A stretch of 64,000 nucleotides of DNA from Taenia hydatigena (GCA_036345935.2 JADWOT020000595.1:1-64000), one strand, 5' to 3'. Shown: positions 35,540 to 48,014, counted from the stretch's first letter. The notes: generated by a model not told the origin, from the letters alone. Numbers and translations: made by a program.

Positions 35540-37945
35540 GATCGGTCAATCGATGGAAGGGAAATGCTACGCCTAGAGGGCGATTCAAAACCGTTCTTCA
35601 CTACTGTAAGACTTGCCCATACACGAGATTGTGGAAAGATTAGAGAAGATCCGGTTTATAATATGCACTACTGAAGCAGGTGTCTTTAATGCATCATAGG
35701 AACCAGACGGGGTGCAGACACAGATGCGTCGGTGGAGGATGACGGAGCCTCAGTGGTGGTGGCTACGGTACGTAGAGAACTGGCGTCATCGTACGTTTAG
35801 TCGTCGGACGTGCTGGAAGCCGTCATTTGAGCTGCCTCGATGGTACAGGAAGTGAGACCGGCAGACGCGGGAGCGGAGCCTTAATGGAGTCCAGACCATC
35901 GCCACGGAATTCGAGTCGAGTGTGTCTGATTTCCCAGTTATGCTTGTTGTCTTCTGTCCCCTGCTTTTGCAAGCTTTTCTCCCTCTCCTATTCGCCCATT
36001 CGTAATGCAAAGTACTCAGCCACTTCATATCACTTTGTATCCCGTGTTCACGTAGCCATCCATCATTAGTCCTTCTTCGTTTTATTTTCCTCGTTCACTT
36101 CATAATCGTGCACTCAACTCAACAATTTGGTTTTGTCTGCTCGATGTTGCACCGATTCTTCTGATCAAGTCGTTTGGTGGATTTCGTTATAAGTTTTCTG
36201 ACCGTACCCTTAGATTAGTCGTGCGTTTTCAGATTGCCTTGAGGTATGCTTTCATGATGAAAGGTTACAGTGGTTAAATGTGCAGCGTCTCTATTGGTCA
36301 AGCACGTGGTGGAAGTGTAGAGGCGTCGATGTGATTAAGGTTGGAAGGGGTTGATTTGTTTTAGGTGTGCGTAAGCACCACTAACCCAGTCGACTCCGAT
36401 GCATTTGTCAAGTCTATTGTAGCTGTCAATGACTTCGTCCTACTGGTAGACAATGCTAGCCACAGACACTGAGCGCGCGTCTAGCTAATGGGCAGATCTG
36501 GGAGAGTTAGTGGGCAATCATCTGCACGTTCAATGTGTGCTTACCACTTGAGGAAGTGATTTGGGTGAAAAGGCAAAGATGAATGCGTTTTATGCGGAGG
36601 AGGGTGGTGGAAGGTCCGTGCGTGTAGCATTCCTTTCTTCCCGTATGTGCACGGAATGAAGATGAAAGTGGTGAAGCAGTAGCACTGGACTCGTCTGATG
36701 CTATTGGCTGAACTGAAAAACATCTGGCCCATGATGGATGCACCCTTGTGCTCTTCCCTGTCTGCACACCAGCTGAGACCAGTGTGTGCTAGCACCTTCC
36801 GGTCTTTCAGGTGGAGTTGGTGTGTGAGGTTGGGACCAAGAATGCATGTATGCATGGTCAGCTTTGAGGAAGTAAGTGGCACTGGGTACTGTCAGACGAC
36901 GGGCCATGAATGCTGGGAAGGTGACAGCTGCAGGTGTCACCGCCACAGTGTCTGACGATAGCGGTGGTAGGAGAGACGAGATTATACAAGAGAATGTCTG
37001 CAAGTGTCCTGAGCGAAAAGGCTCGCCAAATCGACTATGAGGGTTGTTATGGCCATAGGAGGGAAGGAAGGAAGGGAACGAAGTCAACGTTGAAGTAGAT
37101 GGTAGGGCAAAAGATGGTACCTTTTCGGTGGCGGATCGTGGGGGGGAGTGAAGGAGAGTGAGGTCCTCCAGTTCCATCTGTGCCTCGTGGAAGGCGTCTC
37201 CATCTCTTATTGTAGCATCGATGCTATTGAGACCGGTGGTGTTGATGGTGGTGGTGGTGGGTGGGTGTCATTTTTCCCATGGAAGTTGCTATAATCCTGC
37301 TGAATCTGGTTCTGCCGTTGTCAGTTCTCCTACGCAAACTTCCTTAACGTTGCTCCCCAAAATACACTCCCTTTGAGCGTGGTCTACAAAACACTAGTCT
37401 GGAAATGGATATATAGCTTTGCAAAGACATTGGTGGCCGAGTTGGATATCGCTGTCATGGGTGTGCAGAGTCGAAGGCGACTAAGCATCAACACTCATGT
37501 CATTTTACCCTGGATGTTCTTGATGATGCTAGTCAACTAAGTTTCTGTACTCCCAATGAGTTTGTTCTTTAACATTGTGCATAAAATTCTTGTGTTAGGT
37601 ACTGTGAATGACAACTTGGGCTCTCAGGTCTAAATATAAATTCGTGAAGTGAGTGGATGGGCCAGTCATTGTGTCCGTGCCTAAATTCTGCGATTTGTCA
37701 AGCAAGTCCTTTCCGCAACGTCCACCTCCTCGTCTTATTAGTTGCTTCCTACGGACACGGACATGGACACTGGGATAGTCAAAAGGTCTGTTGGAGCGAG
37801 GAATGCTTCCAGCGTCGATGGAGTGAACGCGCCATTGACGAATGTGGAAGTATAGTTGCGTGAGCTCTTCACCACTTTGTACTCGGCTTCCATTGCGTTT
37901 GTAGAGACGGAAGAAGATGTTGAATTATGTGGAACGTGCGAGAAC
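35540..37945 (+). repeat. R1 repeat, copy 1 (inverted relative to 61,285-63,690)
   Basis: About 2.4 kb aligning with the reverse complement of 61,285-63,690. Long shared words include CACACCAGCTGAGACCAGTGTG, GGGTGTGCAGAGTCGAAGG and GAGCTCTTCACCACTTTGTACTCGG. Indels exist: the other copy has about 28 extra bases opposite 36,870. The frame equivalent to the open 188-codon frame of copy 2 has three stops here near 37,410-37,600. The unit includes R7-like sequence at its 5' edge and the first exon of the 37,856 gene model at its 3' edge. Confidence 0.9.
35560..35690 (-). repeat. R7 unit at the edge of R1 copy 1
   Basis: Reversed, it matches 26,395-26,528 and 63,559-63,690 (CCGGATCTTCTCTAATCT, CACAATCTCGTG, GTGAAGAA). 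It lies at the outer edge of R1 in both R1 copies, but occurs on its own within R2. Confidence 0.65.
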
Positions 37946-38663
37946 ATGGAGGGAGCCAAGGAGGACTTCCTCCTGAGTACCCTCTTCTGCGTGTACACTT
38001 ACATGAAGATGAGCCAGGCTGGTCGGCGCTGTCGAAGCGCAGCACCAAGAGTTGATTCTGCTGATAAGTGTGCGAATGAGCAGCGCCACTAACAACAACG
38101 TGTGTTCCAGAGGAGGGCGAGCCGGTCGTGATTGAGGAGGTTGAGGTGGAGCTCGCGAAGACGGAGCCGGAGTCAGCAGAAGAGGAGACGCTAATGCCAT
38201 CACCACCGTCTCAACCAACGCTGACCTCACCCACCTTACCCCAGTCCTCCCCATCTCAGTCATCTATATCCGCCAGTACGTTGAATGCACATTGTCTATC
38301 TTATTCTGCCTCTCTCATTTCTACTTCCTCCATGCCTTCTTATTACCTCCTTCTTCTCTCATTCTGTGTCTCTCCAATTTACGTATGCGTTCTTGCATTT
38401 ATTCATTGATGACATCCACTGTTTTACCCATTCCATGAGGTTAAACCTCTTCTCCTCCTCCTCCTCTTTCCCTTTCACACAGGCTTGCAGGTAGACTATG
38501 AAGTGGAGGACTTCCTCATTGCTCATCAGAGGGAGGGTGAGGCTCAGGCGCAGGCGCAAGGAAAAGGAACAGCTATGACGGCCACCAGCACTGGCACGGA
38601 CACGTCGTTGAGAATGGATAGTCCCGACTACCTCGCTGCCTCCTCGTCCAACCAACGAATAGC
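37856..38663 (+). CDS. Three-exon gene model, truncated by R4
   Basis: Exons 37,856-37,976, 38,111-38,275 and 38,483 to about 38,663. Introns are GTACCC...GTTCCAG (134 bp) and GTACGT...TTCACACAG (207 bp, strong pyrimidine tract). Both junctions keep one frame in phase 1, giving a protein with YSASIAFVETEEDVELCGT, then an acidic stretch (EEVEVELAKTEPESAEEE), a Ser/Pro-rich linker, then LQVDYEVEDFLIAHQ and a Gln/Ala- and Thr-rich tail. I recognise no domain. The donors are weaker than GTAAGT. Exon 1 lies in R1 and its peptide is conserved in the other copy; exons 2 and 3 have no counterpart there. Exon 3 runs directly into R4, where the frame reaches a stop at 38,787. The 5' start was not found. 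Confidence 0.42.
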
Positions 38664-40345
38664 AGGGTACTCTTTGATTGCACGGCTAATGCGATGCACT
38701 CGTATTCATCCCATTCAATTTTGCTCCAATCAGAATCACGATTCCTTAACCTCTTGCCGCGTCTATTTGCATTTGGTTGCTCTCTGATTTGGTGGCAACA
38801 ATTCAGATTGTCCTATTGCGACTCGTTATCCACCGCCGCTTGCAACGCATCACCACTTTTGATCACTTCGTTTTTACGTGCCTACATGGATAACACGGAT
38901 TGGTGGTGATCAACGAGACAAATTGTCTCTACATGACCTGTGAGTTTACTGCGGCTTGACGATCCGTGTTATCTATTTTGCCTTGGTTCTGCTCTTGTCA
39001 ATCTAATTTCTCCTGCCGTGATGGATGCACGCTGGCGGACTCGATACTTTCTTGTTCACAAATCGAGGGGTCTGCTTCAATCTATAATAAAGCAATAAAG
39101 TAGAGGAGCCACGGAAGCAGAAGTGAGGCTGGGTGTGATACGGTGAGTCATTGGGAGGGAGCTGGAGTGGTGGCGATGTGTTGAGTTCACACCAACTAGC
39201 CATCCAACGAACAATTAAAGAGAGCTTACTTCAACCAGTATGGAACTGTCGATCTGGTCGTCTAAAAGGACAGATTTGAAGGGGGCATTGAGACGAATGT
39301 GCCTTCGCACTCAGATATACTTAAGCACGCACACACACGCGCGCCTACCTGTATCCGTGCTACCCCATCTGATAGGATATGGGCAATGGCACACACACAC
39401 GCACGCGAACACCAGCCTCGGACAGACAGCCAAAGAGAAGCCGACATACACAGTGAAGAGTGTGCATGTGGACTTAAGAGGGGAGAGCACATGCTTACCC
39501 ATTATTATAGAGCACCGTGCTGACAATATCTGCACGGAGAACAAAGAGTAGGCAGTGGGATAGGCAACTAACAGTTTCATCAGCCTGTAAATTACGAAGT
39601 AAAAAGTAGAAGCAATGCGCTCACCTTTGCTCTCGAGGGAGTAAGTGTAGGGGTAGGAGATGGATTAAAGAGGAGATAGTGTGGGACAAACTAAAGAGAC
39701 GGTTTAAAGATAGAAATGGAAGGTGTTTGGCAACTCAAGCTAAGCTATTCCAAAACAACTTTTGATCATCGGTACAGTGTGATTTAGTCATATTCAGTCT
39801 AGACTGTGCTAGTCTGTTCTAGGTTATGAATCTTGACACTATTTGTTCATGTTATAACCAAAGGTGAGACCGGTGGAGAGATAAAGAAAACTTACTAAGA
39901 GGACTTTTGTAGAGGATGAGGTAGGAGGAGGAGGAGGAAGCAGGGGTAACTTCATGCTGGGTTCGAAGAAGATGACGACAAGAGAATCGAGAGGAAGCCA
40001 GAGAAACAAGATGTACCTGTAGTGCAGAAGTGGAAAGCTAAAGGCAACAAAATGAAGTGCAGGCGAATACTCACTCCTCTCCCTCGAGTGACTTGAATGC
40101 ATGGAGCACACACGGTGCGACACAACGAAAGACGCAATACTTGAGAGCACATCCATCCTGGTGGAGGATAAAGGTGACACTCACCAAAGACGCGTTGAAG
40201 TGGGGTGTGGGAAAGAAGACGGAGACAAGTAGGCTCCTATCCCTCCATTCCGAGAACGCCATCAGACCTAGTTGTTGGTGTGTACTGTGGACCCTAATAT
40301 CTAAAAGAAAGAAAGGGAAAACCTCACTTTACATTTCAGTTGGGT
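38664..40345 (+). repeat. R4 repeat, copy 1
   Basis: Direct repeat of 54,231-55,880 with long matches: ATCGAGGGGTCTG, ATGGAACTGTC, AGGACAG.TTTGAAGGGGGCA, GTGCCTTCGCACTC, CTAAGCTAT.CCAAAACAACT and AAAGACGCGTTGAAGTGGGGTGTGGGAAAGAAG. The start at CAGGGTACTC is abrupt in both copies. This copy has roughly 80 extra bases near 38,700-38,780. Apparent peptides are not kept between copies, so I see no coding capacity. The size could fit a non-autonomous element; no terminal repeats were found. Confidence 0.88.
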
Positions 40346-40409
40346 CGGATGCTCGCCAACAGTTCCCTCGCCTTTCTGTAAATGCTGCTGAACTGCTCGC
40401 AAATGCGTC

Positions 40410-40655
40410 AATGACTCATTCACTTTAAGTGGTTAGTCGATGGTTGGATCAATACAATCGATAATATTACCTGCCGTGTATTCGTTGCGTATTGGTTGTC
40501 TGTCTAGTCGGTTGATCCAATCACTGACCCGTTAAATCCACGGCGAGTTGGGTTGCGAACAATCGTACTGATGGGTGAGTGGAAAATGGTTTTAGCATTT
40601 ACTCAAAATTATTTTGCGCAGGACTGTCAATTGTTGTAAAAACATGTTATCCCGT
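40410..40655 (+). repeat. IR-C left arm
   Basis: The reverse complement at 58,110-58,365 shares TGGATCAATACAATCGATAA, TATTCGTTGCGTATTGGTTG, CCACTCAC.CAT (reversed) and TTTTTACAACAATTG (reversed). The arms are about 17.7 kb apart and clearly diverged. The length would fit a dispersed element such as a solo terminal repeat or a MITE; I see no defining termini. Confidence 0.75.
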
Positions 40656-42513
40656 GTTAATTGCATCGAAAAGGAAAGCTGTGCCTAGCCTCTTCGAGTA
40701 TGTCATTTGTAAGAAATTCGCATTCTCTCTGCCAAGCTGAACCTTCATATTCAAATAAGTCAAATGGCTAGATGAGTGAGTGCATGCATCGTACCATGGA
40801 GAGAGAGAGAAAGAGAGGAAATAATGAAGGCTGCACTAAAGAATCGTGCAGTGTGATCTTATAGTGTCCACTTCCAATCTCTTGTCCCCTTACTCAATCT
40901 CTCTCATCCCTTCGCCTCTATCTCATTCATTCCTTTGTCCCTATTTGCTGATTCAGCTGATATTCTCTATATGGCGAGTTGAGTAGTTGTGGCTGTTGAT
41001 GACGACGGCGCTTGTGTAGGATATGAGCGCGGACGGGGCAGTGGAATTTGTTTTCCACAAGTGGTTGAAGGGTGTAGATGGCGCGTGTAGACGGAACGAG
41101 AAGCGAGCGGTTGGTCGCGTGGCAAAAGAATTGAGAGAGCAATTCATGGAACAGTTGGCGGCTGTGAAATTGGATTTCAGTGAGTTGTGCTTGGCTTGTG
41201 CGTTGGCTAGGCCGTGGTTTTATTCGACTGATGGCTACACTGCATTGCTCGCATTGGGTTCAGAATGAAAGTGTTTGTGTAAGAGTGAATGACTGATGCA
41301 AGTGGGGTCGATTGAGTTGTTGAGGTTATGCAAGGAGGAGAATAGGTAGCTCATGTTGTGGGCGTTTGCTCTTCCTACTCACTTGAAGCGATAATCGTAG
41401 CTAGTCTCTTGGTCTCGAAAACTTGAGCTCTCTACGTGGAATACTCGCCTGGCTTATTGGGGGCAAGGATGCTGGAAGCCATGAGAAAGGGCAGTGCTGT
41501 TGTTGACAGTGGAGTAGCAATAAGAAATTTTCTGTCTGATTTACAGTGGACGCTGTTCTTTGGCGATGCCAGAGGTGGGAGTATCATTAGCACGCTCACC
41601 GTTGCAGCTTTCCAGCCGTCTTTTTCCATCACCATTCCTTTCTAGTTTGAAATCATTGCATGAGGCAATCCTTGGCAGAGGAATCCTCTGACGTCTACCA
41701 TTAACCTTGACACCTCGGAGTAAATTAGGAGGTTGTACAGATATCCTTCAAATTGCTTTGAGCTTGGAGGAATGATTGAAGGGGAAGTTGGGACGGTATC
41801 GGTGTGAGTGGAAAGGGTTGGGGTTTGGGATAAATTGGTGCGTGTACGGAGTCGGTTTACATGGTTGCTATTAGCTTTGAGGTGGGAAGTTAGTTTTAAA
41901 GCATCACTTCTACACTCTTCTCGTGTTTGGCTTCTTTCTATGGTTGAGTGATTGATTGCTATTTACCCTAATAAAATAGGGATCTGCAACTTACTTGGAG
42001 TGGTTTGATTGGAGTAGTACTTATCTTCCTCAATCTTGGGTGCATATGGCCAAGGATCTCTTCGGTGCCGGGCTGATCATTTTTCCCGTGGCTTATGTCT
42101 ACTTTGCTTGAATGCAAAGCAGAGGAAGCAAGGAAAGGCGTGAAGAGTAAAGAGCGGGAGGGCTAAAGTGGATTGAAAGAAGAGCTTGGTGGAAGTAATG
42201 ATGCTGTTGAATCGAATTTGGAGTGGACGTAGTGGGAACTGTCCTGAATAGTGATGTTCGGCGATTAAATGCATCATCACCATCAGCCCGCAGCACAAAA
42301 CGGTGCCCAATGTGGTCCGTCGTTTGGAATTTTATAATGGATATTTATCTTCAACTGTCACGTCTTTAAAATACATCTAAACCGCCACCACGTGTAGCAC
42401 TTTGCGCAACTTCGGCGGCTGTCGTAGAGCCTCAAGTACTGGCACCCAATGACCTCTAAGACACATTCAGTCAAGCCGATGAAGAGTCGTTAGCATAGAC
42501 TCAGTTTACTTAC
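40656..42513. other. No gene recognised
   Basis: Open frames at 41,023-41,268 (plus) and 41,432-41,645 (both strands) have ordinary composition, but no domain, start context or splice support. A short GA run lies at 40,799-40,815. Confidence 0.45.
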
Positions 42514-42750
42514 TGCGGTCGTCTTTGTTTGCCCTGATGATACTCTCGTAGCTGCTCACCACTATTCCATTCTGCTTCACCAAGGTGATTTCAAATTCTC
42601 CACATTTGCTAGCACAAGCCATCAAGTAATGGTAACATGGCTGCGTGGTAACAAAGAGCTGGCAGAATGTCACAGCGTATGCAATATGCTTGGGATGTGA
42701 TAGGAGTCCTTCATCGTGCTCTGACAATTTCATCGGCCGCAAACGCCTCA
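42514..42750 (-). CDS. Candidate exon, product unknown
   Basis: On the minus strand an ordinary-composition frame reads HPKHIAYAVTFCQLFVTTQP and later FEITLVKQNGIVVSSYESI. It ends at a consensus donor, CGCA/GTAAGTAAA (donor bases 42,513-42,508). Possible acceptors upstream are ATTGTCAG at about 42,725 and GCATTGAG at about 42,748; both have weak pyrimidine tracts. The plus strand is also open over part of it. Family not recognised. Confidence 0.3.
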
Positions 42751-44039
42751 ATGCAACAGTTACATGTCAGGGTGATGCGGGTGGATTTATATTCTCCTTT
42801 CCAATCACCTATGTGACAAATTGGTTAGTGATGTCTAGGTGATTGCAAGATATGTATAGCTTGACTGGTATCTATCACACCACCTTGCTTCCTTTCCCCT
42901 TCCAGATTCCCAACGACTCCTCTTTTTTTGTTCCACCATATCGCTTCCTTTCGCAGGACGTAGGTCTGTGGAGGAGGTCCCACTGTTCTCGTTAAGCACA
43001 AAATTATAACAAATCCGCCGCCTTTTGCCTAATGCGTATATTTAAAACAGCACAGGCAATTCAGTGTCTGCGTGACATGCTACCAAGCTGACATGATAAT
43101 GACAAAAGTCACACCTTAATGAGAAGTAATCACAGCGATAAACTACTCGATTGTCTTTTGCTCCTTTGCCCATGGCAACTAATCGGGGGATTTCCCTTCT
43201 GACAGGGACTTCCCGTGATTTATCCAAATGGGTTTCCCATCAAACATAGCATTATGGTATTCCAAATGGAATAACCACTTTAGTTATATCAGCTTCTCTT
43301 GCCTGCAGACGACATCGGTAACTCTCCATTTATTAAGCCCTTGAAAGCGAGAGACAATCTTAACCTGTGTGCCTTCCTCAAGTGAGTCAAATGATGGCTA
43401 GAATCGTCGATCCAGACATCCCTGAAAATGACTCATTTCAGTGATGTTCCTCATTTGTAGACGGCTTGTGCAAACACTTCCCACCGTGCTACCATCTCAT
43501 TCTTCTCTTTCAAACGCTCAACCTACAAATGCCCATCAATCTCCTAAATAAACCGCTATGAAAATCATTTAGATGCCAATGGTTGTGGCACTTAAATTTG
43601 ACTAAATTGGCGGACTTTAATTGATCAAGTGAGCTCTCGAAGAAACGGGTGCTAGTGAGTTGCGAAAAAAGTTAAGCAACAGACTCTTAGGGCGCATGCT
43701 CCATACTAACAGATCCAACACATATTTTAAACCACGAATGATACGGTACACGAAGAAGTAAAAATTTCTAAAGCCATATATCATGATGGCAACACAGTTA
43801 AACATGAGAGTCTTGTAGCCAATACAAAGATAAATCAGGCCTCATTGAGGCGCGACCATGTCGACAAGTCAGTGTTTTGCGTGATAGCTTAAACCTACCT
43901 CTATTAAGGCCTAAAAACGACCGCGTTAAAACCAAAAAGCATTGCTTACCGGCAATGAGTTTGCTGAGCACTCTTGTCATTGTCTTCAGCTGTCCATTGG
44001 TTGGTAGCCGTGGTTAATTGAAGCAGGCAACATTTCCGC
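42751..44039. other. No gene recognised
   Basis: Two adjoining minus-strand frames (43,980-43,798 and 43,805-43,617) have aromatic-rich, ordinary composition but match nothing I know and lack splice sites. Confidence 0.45.
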
Positions 44040-45187
44040 GGTGTCAGTTACCCATGTGCCACTTTGGTGCAAGTAATGGCTAGGGTTGTCGAGGCGGCAT
44101 CTACAACTACAACTGTTGAAATTCATTATGCCATTGTTTCGACAACCCTGCATTTCCGCAGAATAAAATGCAGAAGGTGTGGAGCAGTGGGACACTTGGT
44201 AGGCAGGGTTGTTGAGGTGGAGACTATGGCTACTGCAGTGGATGTGAAAACGGGAAGCATGAGGACTTTTGCGACTTTACGCAGTGTCAAGCTAATGACT
44301 GCCTCACCTGTGGCATTGTGCTGAAAACTAGAGCAAGCTCTACTAATCCACAAGGATCACACATCACAGACTGGGATATGGAAATGCGATCTCAGAACAT
44401 GGCTATGACTACAAGATGATGCACGGTATGCAAAGCTGCCATCATCTTATACGATCGCAATCCAAATTCCAGGACCTCTTACTTCGGTTTGCACAATGGA
44501 TCTGGGTGTTCAAGCAATACCCTCTAACATCCCAAGCTTAAATCAGCTTCTAACGTCTGCATATTCGGTGCTTCTTCAATCTGCAATGATACAGCTACGT
44601 TTCCATCGTGTTCCCACATGCATCACAGCCAATGATTGCCAGATTGCCAAACATGAAGCACATCTCGGTAGGTATAAAATCCGGTGCGATCGTCGTAACT
44701 ACACCCAGCATCGCTAGCATGTCATTTATAACAGGCCGTGATACCCTGTATGCGTAGCCAGAGGCAGGTTGCTACGCGGCCCAATGCATTGACTTCGGAA
44801 CCTTCTACTCGGGTGCCCCATCTGATAAAAACCGTTAATGCCAAGGCTAAACAGGTAATTTTGTCGACAGTGCCAAACATCTTAATTTAGGATGCCAATA
44901 GTTTGCTAAATCCTGTCCCAAGATTCGTTTATTTTATAAACAAGAGCCATCAAAATCTTGACAGCCTTATAGACAATATGGATGCTAAGAATCGTCTCTA
45001 CATTACTGCGCATGTTTCAAAATCGGGCGCAATTTTGCCAAAGAGGGATCCTAACACAATGAAACTCGTTTCCGACAAACCGCATAACATCTTCGAGTAC
45101 TTGGAAGCCATGGGTGCCGAGGCACTTCAAGATCCCATGGCAGAACTGCCCTCTCATACGAAGTGCGAAGCCTTACTGCCTGCGTAG
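44040..45187 (+). pseudogene. Decayed cysteine-rich coding-like tract, family unknown
   Basis: Several consecutive frames look like former protein. Near 44,168 one reads CRRCGAVGH, the start of a CCHC zinc knuckle lacking the final Cys. In another frame 44,235-44,320 reads YCSGCENGKHEDFCDFTQC followed by CLTCG. After a stop at about 44,416 the same frame resumes with CTVCKAAIILYD. At 44,780-45,187 one frame reads through a single stop at 44,886 and then stays open for 94 codons (LDSLIDNMDAKNRLYITAHV, HNIFEYLEAMG) to TAG. The stops and frame changes suggest a dead gene, possibly a retrotransposed or transposon-derived one, but I cannot name it. Confidence 0.3.
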
Positions 45188-45348
45188 CTGTGGCCTGTAC
45201 ACGTCTTGCTTAGAAGGCAGGACAACGAAAGCTACTTTTGCTTCCTCATTCGAGCTTTAGAATGTGATTTGACGTGTAATGTTACTTTGGTATAACGAGC
45301 AAAAATTATCAAGACATTTTCCAAGCGGATTGTCTTGTTTCACATAGC

Positions 45349-46700
45349 ACCATATTGTGGTTCAATTGCATGATTAGCTAAGCAATAGCAGGATAAATTG
45401 AGTCTGTTTATCCGATCACGTTCGTAGAGTCTACGAAATGCGTTCCTCACATGATTAATATGAGCTCTGTATTCGCAAAGCGTGAGATCGTGACCGACTC
45501 TAACCCACCTGTTTCCTCTCCTCACATTCACCTCATACCCCATCTCTACCATCGCTAGGACGATTGGTCCGGCTGCGCCGAGACTAAAAACAGATCCCTC
45601 ACGAGGCTGAGGAAGTAGCCGAGAATATGAGCGAGAGCGGAGTGCTTGATGAAAACGATGGGAGTGAGAGTGTTTTACGACAGTCAGGTCGCGCCATCTT
45701 CCAGCAAGTTATGAATGCGTCTTTGTCCAAAAAAGTGTTATTTTTCGCCATCGACCACTTGCTTCTGCTTGGAATTCATGCCATTGCTTTTTACGATGTA
45801 GCTGAAGTAGTCCGCACAACTCCATCTCCTTGCGATACAACAATGTTGAGTGAATCGTAGCAACCTAGTGGCTGGCATATAGTAGCGCATTTCGAAATCA
45901 TGCAAGGTTAGCAACTACAGTCTAATCAGATAGTGGAAAAACGATGTTGTCTCAACAATGTATGATTATATGACGGAATTCCCTCTTCATTCCTTCTCCA
46001 TCTTTCCTCCATTCAAGCATATCGAACCACCTATGAGTGAAATAAGAAACACTTTACTGTGTCCCTTTCTCCTTATGCTGTTACTTGTCAATCGCATTTT
46101 CCTGCAACTGATCTCGTTACCCAGACGATAATCACCCATTCCTTTTGCATAGTAATTTATAACAAACGGATTTTCACCTTTTACACACGCATACTTAACC
46201 CCTTCTACTGTTTTCGCATTTCCTAGTCTCACCCTTTTTCTTACTTCATTCTGATTCGCCTACAACACCTCACATTTAATGCTTTGTTTGTTTGATTGCC
46301 GGTTTCGGCCACAGTGACTTAGGTGACCATATTGCTCCAGCCAGGCGAGCTGGCCTTCGGACCACGCCAGCAATCTCTTCTTTCCGCTTGCTTTTTTTGC
46401 TTTCGAAAAAGTCTTTGGACACCACACCACACTTGTTACACACAATAGAATTGCTCAACCGCTTTCTAGTTTTGTTTCACAGCAAAGAATTTATTGTTGT
46501 GTTTTATCATCCCAATTCTTGAGACTTATTTGCTTTTTACCAACTACATCTCCTTTGCCATCGCGACTCATCAGCGTGGCATCGTGACGTTCTCATGGTC
46601 GTCGCCGTTGCCGCCTTGTGAGGCAAATCTTCTCCGCTATGAAGCACTACGAAGAAACATCAACTCATTCTTAAATAGCTTGAACGAGTTGGTTTGCTCT
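45349..46700 (+). repeat. R2 dispersed repeat, copy 2
   Basis: Direct-orientation partner of 25,068-26,890, lacking the internal duplication and the R7 unit, so it may show the simpler form of the element. The same minus-strand peptide (RWVRVGHDLTLCEYRAH) is present. The HP.S..DLFAFYQL segment at 46,510-46,550 carries a stop. Confidence 0.8.
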
Positions 46701-47003
46701 AAGCCCCGTGGCCCACACTTGCATGTGATGACGCAGTAGCACTAAACTTTCCTCGGATTGACTGACTCGGATCTTAGAACTGATAAAGTGCACTCCTTTT
46801 GGATTCTGACACTCAGTTATGTTGGTTGCAAGTAGTCGTGACTAAGGATTCTGTGGAGCATCCGTTAACAGACGGGTTCGAGTGTTTCAAAGACACAGAA
46901 TATTACTACCTTGAGTTGTGGACTTTTAAAGAATTAACTTACTGTCGATCACCTACCACATCAAAGAATTGGGAACCTACTCTTGACTAATCCTCTTCTG
47001 TAG

Positions 47004-47157
47004 CGTTGTTAAACATCAAGTGTGGCACGACGATGCAATTGGGAACAGGTTAGATATTGCCTCAATTATTGAAAACTTGTCGTCTTCGCCTTTAGACACG
47101 ATGCAAAGCTGCATTGCAGAATATTTATCCAAGAAAGGCGGATTCAATTCAAGGCAT
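47004..47157 (+). CDS. Candidate exon, product unknown
   Basis: Acceptor TCCTCTTCTGTAG and donor CAT/GTGAGT enclose 154 bp, open in one frame (51 full codons, phase 0 at the donor). Residues include VWHDDAIGNRLDIASIIENL and SCIAEYLSKKGGF, which looks like ordinary globular protein. The preceding open frame 46,799-46,990 (LTDGFECFKDTEYYYLELW) might be an upstream exon, but I found no donor for it. Not recognised. Confidence 0.35.
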
Positions 47158-47299
47158 GTGAGTTGTTCTCTCATTGTTAGCACCTGCGACAAGCGGATTT
47201 TGGGAAGGGGATGCGATTATCAGAGCAGAAGCGTCAGAGCCTGACAACGAGATGAGTCTAGGATATTTAAAATCATAAGAAACATTGTGCTTAACAAAT

Positions 47300-47690
47300 G
47301 GATTGAAACAGGAGAACAGAAGAACAGTACGAATTTATTTAATTAAGGTGGAACGTGGATGTGCATTGCATAAAATTGGGTTGGAGGAGGCACAGTCACT
47401 GCAGCTCGAGATGTGGTTGGCTGTAACAGGCATTGAAACTGCTGGAACGTACCGGGTGAACTTTGGAATGTGCAGTTTCGGTGGTGACAACAGTCCCATC
47501 GGTTGCCTTCGAACGACCACTTCCCCATCAATTTGTGCATAATGCGTAAGGTTGGAGAAGTGGATGTCACTCGAAATGTGTGCAAGTCTTTCACCTCCTA
47601 ACTCAAATTGCGCTGCTCATTGTTAATTGCTTTGAGGCGAGAACGTCTTTCGAATTCGCACAGCATTGGACGAAGAATGGAGGATCTAAA
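47300..47690 (-). repeat. R3 repeat, copy 1
   Basis: Inverted relative to 59,750-60,160 and 63,770-64,000. Read on the minus strand it encodes IHFSNLTHYAQIDGEVVVRR followed by PPKL, KFT.YVP and ANHISSCSDCASSNPIL, with the same frame open in all three copies. In the upstream part, CTTCGTCC.ATGCTG, GTTCTCGCCTCAAA and AACAATGAGCAGC are shared with the 59.7 kb copy. Family unknown; probably part of a transposable element or an old multi-copy gene. Confidence 0.7.
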
Positions 47691-48014
47691 AGCCACAGCG
47701 TCTGGTAGGGAGTTACAATCACGCCAACAACACGTTATGACGAGGAGGGCGAGTGATCACACCTCAGACGCGTGTGCGTGTCAGTCAACGTCGGATGGAG
47801 TCATTGAACCAGATTGTTCGTGCCCAAACATTAAAACAAGGCCGCACAATTCAATGAAATTAAAGCCAACTTCAGTTACAAATGAAAGCATACTTTTTTT
47901 TGATAAAGCCTGCATTTAGACAAGGTGGAGCAGAGCGGACTTGCTTCAAATCACCTGTTTGATGTGAATGCGTGGTAATGGACCATTTGTAGTCAACTGC
48001 AGCAGACAAAAGAT

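Noticed and set aside
38664..40345. R4 as a protein-coding element
   Set aside because: The best minus-strand frames in the two copies do not keep the same peptide.
41432..41645. Conserved-looking open frames on both strands
   Set aside because: Composition is ordinary, but no domain, splice signal or repeat copy supports either strand.
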